This document shows positions 9,784 to 18,559 of a DNA stretch of 27,256 nt, piece after piece (the first letter of the stretch is position 1; every line of letters starts with the position of its first letter). The notes beneath the pieces are model-generated. The model saw nothing but the letters and a program-made list of their open reading frames with translations, searched no databases and was not told where the DNA came from. The translations under genes and the position numbers were made by a program. Origin of the DNA: Proteromonas lacertae (lineage: Eukaryota > Sar > Bigyra > Opalinata > Proteromonadidae); the NCBI GenBank assembly GCA_002245135.1, contig NGBS01000389.1:1-27256 (forward strand), written 5' to 3'.

Positions 9784-12700
9784 CTACATCATTTGAACCA
9801 TGTTTTGACATCCTTCTCCACTAAATCCATCAAAACATTCACAAACACCTGTATTGTAGTTGCAAATACCTCTTCCACTACAATCTCGATGTTCGTCATT
9901 TCCATTCATGTTTGTTCCTCCTTCAGGATCTACACCAGATGGACATTCAATTAAACTACAATCATATCCACGATGTCGCTTATCACATAAACATCCATAT
10001 ACTTGATCATCAAATGTTAATGTCTTTGTACTACCATCCTCAGTATATTGACTTTCATGCTTATTTCCAAATCCTTCATATGAATTACTCAATTCATCAT
10101 TTGATAATAATTCACTCAATGGAACACATCGACCATTTCCATTACAATTATTTGGACAATCTAATCTTTGACAAGCACTTCCACTAAATCCATCAAAACA
10201 TTTACAAACACCTGTTGTTCTATCACATTCTCCTTGTCCACTACATTCTAATGAACTATGAACGGATTTTTCATTTTCAAATACTATTGTTAATGGAGTT
10301 GATGGAATATCAGCTAATAATCGAGAATTACTGAATAATGATCTTAATCTTGAAATACCTACTCGTTTGTTTAAGAATATTTCAAATTTATTACTATTAG
10401 TTGGTTTTACTTTTATGATTTGAGTTGATATTGAAGAAGATCCTTGTTTAAATATCATTGTTGTTCCAGGTACTATTAATTTCTTTATTCCATCAGTTAT
10501 TAAAGATGGAGGATAAGCAATTGAGGGAGATTCATCATTATCCAATTTACCTATATTAATCTTATCTTTATCATCATCTGTAGTAGAAAATAATTCTATT
10601 CCCAATACTTGAGTTATACTTCCATCTTCACTTTTTATTATCTCATTTGAATCAGCTTCAATATTTCCATATTTACCATAATAATATTCATCACCTTCTT
10701 TTCTTACCAACTCAAATAATTCACTGTTTTCAATATCAATTACTTTTCCTTTTGAATCAGTTAATAAGTGACATACATCACCTTCAGATGGTTTATTTTC
10801 ACCAGTAAATGTAAATTTAATATCTTTACTACCATCACCACCAACACCAACACCAACATCCTTGTATATTGATACTTTTATATTATTTTTACTTGGGGTT
10901 GGATTGTAACAGGCAAATTCAACATGAGGTGAATCTGTTACTGTAAATCCAATTGCTTCAAATATTGCTTTATATCCTTTCCATGTTAATATACCATTTT
11001 CATAATTCTTTAAATCTAATGTTAATGGGTTAAAGAATGTCATATCATTTCTTTCAGATATTATTTCATCACAACTCATATCTTGAAGATAATAAGTAGA
11101 ATCAGTAGGATTACTTGGAGTAGGAGTTTCAGTAGGTCTGTTTGTCATTGTATAATTAAATTGTATATAACTTAAATCATCCTTATATGTTTTTACATCA
11201 ATACTTCCTATTATTCCTTTTTTTGGTTCTTTTGCAGCATTAACATATTTACATTGAACTTTTCCTCCTAATAATGGTAATTCACTTAATAATGGACCAT
11301 AAAATCCTGTCACTTTATATAAATAACTAGTTGGATCAATATCATCACTTTCTATATTAGATACTGATGTTGGAGATGCTATTTCTAATACTCCAGTTGG
11401 TTTATATTCAGTAGGAATTGGAGGTGAATATTTGAATTTTCTAGTTCCATCACTTTTTAATAATCTTGATTCAAATGATACTATTATAGCTTTATGATTA
11501 TATTTTAACATTTTATCTTTATTTTCTACTTCGATTAATATTGTTTGACCAATTTTGAAATATTCTAAATCATCATTTTGAATGTCATCTTCTACTATTT
11601 GTATTATTGATTCTTTTTCATCAATTTTATTATCCTTATTATCAAATGCAAATACTGGAAGATTATTAGTGGATGGTTTTACTTCAATACCTGTTTCTGG
11701 CTTTTCATATTTACCATAATAATAGTTTTCTCCTTCTTTTCTGATATATTCCCCTAAATCACTTTTTGCCAAACCATCTTTTGAAATAGGAGTAACTATA
11801 TTATTATCAATTTTAGCTGCTAAATAACAAATATCCTTTTCTTTTGGTTGCATTTTTTCCTCAGCAGAACCATCTTTACTTATTGAGAATTTCACATCTA
11901 CAGAATCAGTACCAGTTAAATCAATTGAAACAATATCATATAATGTGATAACATCACCATCTGTTCCATTATAACATGCAAAATTCACTTTACTATCAGC
12001 GGTTAATTTAGTCAATTTAGCATATCCTGTCCATGTTAATTCTCCATCTGTGGCTATTTTCATTGGATTATACATAGTATAATCTCTTCTTTTTAATGCA
12101 ATACTATCACATTTCAAGGAATCAATACTATCAAAGGCAGTCTTATTAAGCTGAACATAACTAGAAGCAACAACTTCTTTTTGTCCAATTTGAACAATTT
12201 CATATTTCTTTATATCAACCGATGTTAATACTTCATTCTTCTTTTCGTCAGTGTAACTGCAAGTTAATATTCCTCCATAATTTTTATCTAATTGACTTAT
12301 CAGTTTATCAGCTAAGTTATAAACAGTGTAATAAATATCTTTTTCTTCTTTTTTCGCATAAGGTTTTGTATTTGTTGATGGATCAAATGAATGTAATTTA
12401 ATATATGGTAATATAATATCACTACTTGTTACATCAGTTAATGCAATAGAAACTATTTCATTACTGTATGTAGCTTTTCCATCTTTTTCACTTAATTTAC
12501 CTGAAGATAATATATCAACATAAACATCTCTTTCAACCCCAAACATTTTGTCATAATCAGTACCAATTGTTAGTTCAACAGATGCTGAACCAGTAACACA
12601 ATTTTTATCAGTAGTTGCTATTACAGCATATCCATTACTATCAAACCCAGTTGCAGTATATTTACCTAATTTATAACCACCATTATCAACATTTACATAA

Positions 12701-13773
12701 TTTATCAATTCAGTTTGTTCTATATTTATTGGTACTAAATCACCACTCATTATAACATAACATACATCACCTGTTTTTAATGCAGAATCAATTGTAAATA
12801 CTAAATTAGTATTACCTTCCTTTTCTTCATATGTTCCATTAACATCATTATATTCAGTAATAGTAATAGTAGAAATAGCTTCATTTGCTTTTGGAGGAGT
12901 ATAACATGCAAATTTAAAACCTTCTCTTTCATATATTTTGTCTTGCAATCTTCTTCTTCTTCTACCACCTTCACCATCAATTCCATCACTTCCACTTTCA
13001 TTATTACCACCATCAATATCACTAGGTTTAGTAGTGGTAGTTGGTTCTTCTTTTTGTTCCACTTCTTCCAATAATCCTAATTCTTTGAATATTTTACCAT
13101 AATAATTCCATGTTAATGTTAAACTACCAGTTAATCTTCTTCTACTTCCTCCTGCTGTAGCAATTGTTCCATCAGTTTTATAATAAACCATTGTTGTTCT
13201 TTTGGATTTTACACTATTACATGTTACTTTAGCATCAGCACCTACTGCATTTTCAAATTTAACATAAGCTGTGGTTTTATCAGCAGATAAACCTAAAACT
13301 TCAACATCTTCATCATTTCTATCAGTTTTTGCAGTTTCAACAATGCTACATTGAACAATACCACCCATTCTAGGCATAGTCTTCATCAATTCATACACTC
13401 CACTCACTTTCCATATCAAATCATTACCCAACTTAGAATCTTTAACAATTTGAAGTTCAACTATTGATAATTCTCTCTTTTTACTTTCTACATACTCATC
13501 TAACTCACGATAATCAGGTCGGTAGTAACTGCCACTACTCACAGGGTATTTACTCGAAACTAAGCTGAAAGGGTTACCTTCACCACATTTTAATAATGAA
13601 CAGTCACTTCCAGTGTAACTCTTGCCATCACCAATACCAATGTTATCGAAACAAACACAATTGTTAGCAACGCACTTACCATGACTGTTACAGTTGTTTG
13701 GACATACTGACAATGTCACAATTACGATAATACTAAGAATTATCAAACTCAAGTATCTCTTGCTCTCTTTCAT
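9784..13773 (-). CDS. Secreted EGF-domain protein with three copies of an unrecognised about 220-250 aa module
   Basis: One exon of 1329 codons. Residues 1-23 are a signal peptide (KRYLSLIILSIIVIVTLSV). An EGF domain follows at 24-63 (CPNNCNSHGKC...CVCF), and three to four more lie at the C-terminus, 1177-1322 (CSGQGECDRTTGVCKCFDGF, CPNNCNGNGRC, CSGRGIC...CECFDGF), of the tenascin/teneurin-like type. Between them a module occurs three times at about 120-372, 480-689 and 818-1035; each copy has GGxxxC, then LTWxGY or LTWNYYG, then FACY, then GDVCY or its variant, then GKY, in fixed order and spacing. A Thr/Gly/Asp/Arg-rich insert (about 240-280) interrupts copy 1. Two polybasic sites, SRRRL (210-214) and RRRRRL (271-276), could be convertase cleavage sites. 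No second membrane segment or GPI signal is visible, so it is probably released or surface-bound through partners. Likely role: adhesion or matrix; inferred. Stop TAG; intronless. Confidence 0.88.
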   Translation of the reverse strand: MKESKRYLSLIILSIIVIVTLSVCPNNCNSHGKCVANNCVCFDNIGIGDGKSYTGSDCSLLKCGEGNPFSLVSSKYPVSSGSYYRPDYRELDEYVESKKRELSIVELQIVKDSKLGNDLIWKVSGVYELMKTMPRMGGIVQCSIVETAKTDRNDEDVEVLGLSADKTTAYVKFENAVGADAKVTCNSVKSKRTTMVYYKTDGTIATAGGSRRRLTGSLTLTWNYYGKIFKELGLLEEVEQKEEPTTTTKPSDIDGGNNESGSDGIDGEGGRRRRRLQDKIYEREGFKFACYTPPKANEAISTITITEYNDVNGTYEEKEGNTNLVFTIDSALKTGDVCYVIMSGDLVPINIEQTELINYVNVDNGGYKLGKYTATGFDSNGYAVIATTDKNCVTGSASVELTIGTDYDKMFGVERDVYVDILSSGKLSEKDGKATYSNEIVSIALTDVTSSDIILPYIKLHSFDPSTNTKPYAKKEEKDIYYTVYNLADKLISQLDKNYGGILTCSYTDEKKNEVLTSVDIKKYEIVQIGQKEVVASSYVQLNKTAFDSIDSLKCDSIALKRRDYTMYNPMKIATDGELTWTGYAKLTKLTADSKVNFACYNGTDGDVITLYDIVSIDLTGTDSVDVKFSISKDGSAEEKMQPKEKDICYLAAKIDNNIVTPISKDGLAKSDLGEYIRKEGENYYYGKYEKPETGIEVKPSTNNLPVFAFDNKDNKIDEKESIIQIVEDDIQNDDLEYFKIGQTILIEVENKDKMLKYNHKAIIVSFESRLLKSDGTRKFKYSPPIPTEYKPTGVLEIASPTSVSNIESDDIDPTSYLYKVTGFYGPLLSELPLLGGKVQCKYVNAAKEPKKGIIGSIDVKTYKDDLSYIQFNYTMTNRPTETPTPSNPTDSTYYLQDMSCDEIISERNDMTFFNPLTLDLKNYENGILTWKGYKAIFEAIGFTVTDSPHVEFACYNPTPSKNNIKVSIYKDVGVGVGGDGSKDIKFTFTGENKPSEGDVCHLLTDSKGKVIDIENSELFELVRKEGDEYYYGKYGNIEADSNEIIKSEDGSITQVLGIELFSTTDDDKDKINIGKLDNDESPSIAYPPSLITDGIKKLIVPGTTMIFKQGSSSISTQIIKVKPTNSNKFEIFLNKRVGISRLRSLFSNSRLLADIPSTPLTIVFENEKSVHSSLECSGQGECDRTTGVCKCFDGFSGSACQRLDCPNNCNGNGRCVPLSELLSNDELSNSYEGFGNKHESQYTEDGSTKTLTFDDQVYGCLCDKRHRGYDCSLIECPSGVDPEGGTNMNGNDEHRDCSGRGICNYNTGVCECFDGFSGEGCQNMVQMM

Positions 13774-13796
13774 TCAAAGATTGAAATGAGAAAATC

Positions 13797-13839
13797 TTTT
13801 GGTAATTGACATGTAATTCAATTTACCAATTTACCAAAA
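13797..13839. repeat. Small inverted and direct repeat upstream of the EGF gene
   Basis: TTTTGGTAA at 13797-13805 is the reverse complement of TTACCAAAA at 13831-13839, and AATTTACC occurs twice in a row within it (starting about 13820 and 13829). The pair lies about 25 bp upstream of the start codon of the minus-strand EGF gene, so it may be in its 5' leader or promoter. It could be a regulatory site or chance in A+T-rich DNA. Confidence 0.35.
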
Positions 13840-13953
13840 ATTTTCTCCTTTTTCATTTTTCATAAACAAATTATATTTTAAAAATAGATTTCAATTTATA
13901 TAAAAAATAAAAGCAAAGATTAAGTCATTTTCATTACATAACAATCATTTCTT

Positions 13954-16900
13954 TTAGTCTTCTAAATACATTTGATAATCAGCTGCAAACTTCTCCATCT
14001 TGGTATTTTTCTTCTCATCCTTAAATCCAATATAGTATTCTTTACGACCTACACGACTTTCTTTCATCTCCTTTATATCACAACGACCTTCTAAATTCAA
14101 GTCTTCATCAAAATAATAACCTTTCAAATTTGGAACATATTTCATGTGATTTCGACTGAACTATTTATAAAAAATAAATATTATAATATACTGGAGCTGA
14201 TAAATTCTTTGGTGGAGCTTTGTAGTATTTATTGGGTAATAATCGAACAATATATTCATTCTTTTCTTTATAAATTCCAACTACTTCACCTAATACATGT
14301 AATTTCACATCAACTTTATCACCAATCTCATAAATTACTTTATCTTTATTTACACGAACTCTCTCTTCTTCAATACATTTGAAATATTGAGTTTTATTAT
14401 TAATCATACTAGTTATGGCATAATAATGATCATAAGTTACAGAATGAACTTTACCTACATCCCATTTGTCAGTTATTAAAAATTCGATCTCTTCTCCACA
14501 ATGATATTTTGCTGTACTTGGACGTAATAATTTCATTTGATTTCCATCTTTACGATATACTACACTTCGTAAATGATCGAATTTTATATCATAAGTTTTA
14601 TCAATACAGTGATAGTTGATTATTATTCCTTCATCACTATCATGATATTTTATTGTATCACCAATATCAAATCCACGTTTCTCATGGATTAATTCAAAGT
14701 TTTCACTACTTATATCTTCATAATAATGACCATTGTTTAAATGAACACTATATTTATCTTCTTCTTCATTCAATTTACAAATTTCACCTTCTGTTCCATC
14801 TTCATTGAATAATACTTTATCTCCAATCTCAAATAAGTTTTCTCTCAAGTTGTAGTATGGATAAACATCATTATATTTACTTTCATAATACATTTTATCA
14901 TCGAAAAAGATTCCAAATTTTATACTACAAAATGCATCATATAAAATCTCATTGATTGTACCTTTGTAATAATTTCCATCATACCATTTACTAACCACTT
15001 TATCACCAACTTTATAATCAAAATTATATTTTAATCGAATTGAATTTAATTCAATATCTTCTAATTCAGTCTTGTTGGTTGTCATTATTGTATAATTATC
15101 TTCATTCTTCCAATGAGTGATTTTACCTTCTTCACATTCACCTCGATTATCAACCACATATACTTCTCGTTCTTTTACATATTCACACACTTCAATTATA
15201 CTGTCTGGAACATCACTCATTAAGTAATCATTACTTAAGATTATATCATAACCTTTTCTGGAATAATCAACAATATGACCTGTAAATGTTAAATCTTCAG
15301 TTACATGAATTAATACTTGAAGTAACAATGGTAATTTCTTATTTAAATAAGGATGAACATTTAGCCAATGTACTTTTATTAACATATTATTCTCATCTGC
15401 TCGAATTAAATCATTATCTTCATCTTCACCATGGCAATGTTGAATAAATGTTCCTGTTTTCCATTGACTTTTATAACTCACACTTTCATCACAATATACT
15501 ACTTTATCATTCTCATTTAATACTGAAGCAAAGGAAACACGAGCTGGGAAGAAATCTTGATTTTTATATTCAAATTCTACTAATTCATTGTTATTACAGT
15601 TGTTATAACCAATTATCTTACCATTTACAAATGAGTATTTATTACCTTTCTTTGATTCTAAGAAACAAGGGAATTTGGAACAATGTAATCTTCGACGAAC
15701 ATATACTACATCTTGAATATTATAATTTGCACCTTTACCACGCTTATTTCGAATTGGACTATTAGCTGGAGATGGATAAATTTCATCTTCACCAAAATCT
15801 TCAGTATTTGGTATTAATTCACTGATTGGAACATTGTTGATTACATAATTATTATTACAATTCAATTTTACATAGAATTTATCAATATTGATAATTTGAC
15901 ATAAACAGAAATTCTTTCCTAATTTTACTAATACTTTATCACCAATTACATATTGTTGTTTAGCTTTCAATGATCTGTTGGTTGTTGATAATGAAGCAGT
16001 TAAGGAGGCAGTTAAACTTTCATCACATTGTAATTCAATTGATTCTTTCTTTATTGATTCTTCTAATTTTGGATTAGCACATAATTCAATATCATCTTTC
16101 TCTACACAGAAATCATATTCTCCATTCTCAAATGTTATATTGTAAGTACCATCTTCATTAATTCCATTGATTATACCTTTTGTCTTGTCTAATGCAATCT
16201 CATGTAAGTATTCTTTACTTTCTTTCTTTATTACATCATATGGTTCAAACAATAACAACTCAAAGTGTTCTGGATCATGTACCTTTGTAATAAATGCATT
16301 ACTTTTATATTTTTCATCATAGATTATATCACCAACACAAAAACCTTTTTGACCTTTCTTTCTTCTATCATATCGATGAACTTTTACATAACGATCTACT
16401 TCGTTTTGAATTCGCTCTTTCTTTTCATTGTAAGTCTTTAAGGTTAAGATTCCTAATTGGATATCTTGAGCTAATTCTTTCAACATCTCATTTACTACCA
16501 TTCTTTCAGCATGTTGTAGTTTATATTCATCTAATATCTTTTTCATCTTTTCAATAAAAGCAGTTCCAATAAAAGCGATGTAGTTCTGTTCTAATTGTTT
16601 ATAAGCTTCAATGAATTTGTTTAAACTCTTGTTCTTAGCAAGGAAATCTCCATACGATTTTACATCTATTGCCGAATTCTCTTTAGCATAAGTTTTTCTA
16701 GATAATTAGAAATTAAAAGGAAATTTATATACAATAAATCTTCGATTCTTATCTTCAATTGTGGTATGACAAAATCATATACTGCGTTGTAGAACTAAGA
16801 GATAGTAAGATGAAAAATACATCGATAGAATTCTTTATTTCAGTCAATCTAGCACATTCGTCAACGTACTCTTTAACAGTCAAGAACTCGCCTTGCTCTT

Positions 16901-17147
16901 CTGCTTTGTAGTCAATTGGAATATGTGGATATAATCCAATTGTTGGATTTAACTCGGTGTACTGGTACAACCATGCAAATGTATTGGCATTAATCATCAA
17001 ATAGCTCCATCTTTGAGAAACAAACTTCTGTGCAACCTTGTAATAAACATACCTATCAACTAAACTGGAATATTCATACCAAATTTCTTCATATTCTTTC
17101 TTTGCTTTCTTTAAATCTCTAATTGGAATAATGTCAGAAGCATCCAT
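13954..17147 (-). CDS. Multi-Tudor/Agenet-like protein with helical N-terminal domain (1033 aa)
   Basis: Four exons (17147-16821, 16794-16733, 16697-14192, 14160-13954) with introns of 26, 35 and 31 nt join in phase. Residues 1 to about 245 are helical (DLKKAKKEYEEIWYEY, LNKFIEAYKQLEQNYIAF, ERIQNEVDRYVKVHRY) and unrecognised. From about 248 to the end, roughly eight to ten small beta-barrel units follow, each opening with a motif such as VIGDKVLVK, KVGDKVVSKW, EIGDKVLFNEDG, DIGDTIKYHDSD or EIGDKVDVKL, then a G-x-I turn and a Y-x-V/I-x-F strand ending in acidic/aromatic residues (for example DGTYNITFENGEYDF). This is the Tudor/Agenet/SH3-like pattern, used elsewhere to bind methylated lysine or arginine tails or nucleic acid. 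The role here is unknown; a chromatin or RNP scaffold is a guess. Divergent from the membrane-protein gene at 17320 with 172 bp between starts. Stop TAA. Confidence 0.8.
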
Positions 17148-17319
17148 ATTCGTTATAATTGAAATCAGAAATATGTCGTTATTTTACTGAACTCAAGCTT
17201 CAAACGGCGATTTTTTTGAATTTTGAATTTTTGGATGTTACAAACTCAGAAATCCTTGATTTTGTCTTTCATTTTTGGACTATGCACATTAATGACCTAT
17301 TTTAGTCTGTACATAATGA

Positions 17320-18162
17320 ATGTCGATAGAAGAGTCGAGTATAATTACCTATTACTCTGATAGAATATTAGTTCCACCAGAAAATGATGAAAATAAAGAA
17401 GGTTTCCATTTTGCTTTTTGTTGGATTCATATTATATATAAACTATCCAGTTTTAAGGAAATCGTTGGAGAAGGTAGAAAATATTACAAAACTATAAGAA
17501 AAGCAATGAAACTATGCATAAAAGCAGAATTATATCACAACATATTTGAATTTTGTTTCTATTTAGGATTAATGACTTACTGTTACTCTACACTCACTCC
17601 AGATAAATTTCCATTAGGTTTAAAAGGCTTAAAAATCGGACTATATGCTTTATCTTCAATTTTATTAACAGGATTAGCATCAAACAGAATGGTGAACCAT
17701 ATATTAAAACCAAAGACTCACGATATAATTAAAGTATTGCCAGTACTGTATTTATCAACATTATGCTATTGGCTTTCATTTGCAGTTCTTTGTATCATAT
17801 TAATGATTGTATTTAAGCGAATCTACACACCAAACTTTTGGCCTTCTAGAAAATGGAGAGATTTTCCTCAAGCAATTGGAAATTATAAATTATTTCCATT
17901 TACTGCATCTCTATTGGTAGTTCTAGTTTGTTTTTCTTTTCTATTTTTACCTGAAATGAAATTCTTAATTGAAGGATTATATTTATTGCAAGGTTGTTAT
18001 TTGTTTATGTGTTTTATAATTGTAATGATTGAGCTGTTCCCTGAAGCGTTTAAATATAATATCGATAAATATAATGAGAGAGTAGAAGAATTGAAAAAAG
18101 AGGAAGAAGAAAAGAAAGAGAAAAAGATGAAGAAAGAGAAAAAGAAACAGAAAACTGAATAA
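17320..18162 (+). CDS. Multi-pass membrane protein, unknown family
   Basis: A single exon of 280 aa. I see about five or six hydrophobic segments: around residues 76-92 (IFEFCFYLGLMTYCY), 105-121 (KIGLYALSSILLTGLAS), 138-165 (LPVLYLSTLCYWLSFAVLCIILMIV), 192-210 (FPFTASLLVVLVCFSFLFL) and 217-240. Loops between them are basic (ILKPKTHDIIKV, WPSRKWRDF). The tail, about 30 residues, is almost only Lys and Glu (KKEEEEKKEKKMKKEKKKQK) and probably a charged cytosolic helix; such a Lys-rich end also matches ER-retention style tails, though no exact KKXX is present. ATG 17320 is chosen over the overlapping ATG 17316, which closes after about 13 codons. I do not recognise the family. Stop TAA. Confidence 0.75.
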   Translation: MSIEESSIITYYSDRILVPPENDENKEGFHFAFCWIHIIYKLSSFKEIVGEGRKYYKTIRKAMKLCIKAELYHNIFEFCFYLGLMTYCYSTLTPDKFPLGLKGLKIGLYALSSILLTGLASNRMVNHILKPKTHDIIKVLPVLYLSTLCYWLSFAVLCIILMIVFKRIYTPNFWPSRKWRDFPQAIGNYKLFPFTASLLVVLVCFSFLFLPEMKFLIEGLYLLQGCYLFMCFIIVMIELFPEAFKYNIDKYNERVEELKKEEEEKKEKKMKKEKKKQKTE

Positions 18163-18559
18163 GTAAATGTATATAATATTCGTTATTTAATGAGATTATT
18201 TGTATTTATTGAGTAATTCGTTTTGATTTTGAAAAATACATAACAATGAAACTATACCATATGATTCGTTTGTTGTATATTTGACAATATCTTTAAGATA
18301 TTCATATCCTCATTAATTGAAAAGAACTGATATTTCTCTCAAAATTAATCCTAACCTATATTTATCCAATTTTTCTTATATGTGATCTTCATTTAACAAT
18401 ATAATCCTATTATTATCTAGAGATAATATCTTGTTCTTTCAAAAAACATCAAAACACAATTTACTTCTTTTCTGACATTGACATATAGGTGGGCTTTGAC
18501 ATTATTGATTTGCTATTTAACTACATTCAAGGATTTGATTTTTTTTATTCTCAAAGATA
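18163..18559. other. Intergenic stretch, no gene supported
   Basis: About 400 bp of A+T-rich DNA between the membrane-protein gene and the SulP transporter gene. No spliced model with consistent phase could be built. On the minus strand, several coding-like peptides (KNKILSLDNNRIILLNEDH, EKLDKYRLGLILREI, YLKDIVKYTTNESYG) lie in one frame but are cut by five or more stops. They may be a heavily decayed gene or chance. The stretch must contain the promoter of the SulP gene. Confidence 0.4.

Noticed and set aside
18163-18559. Minus-strand peptides resembling a gene
   Set aside because: At least five in-frame stops and no set of GTA...TAG introns removes them while keeping phase; kept only as a note on the intergenic stretch.
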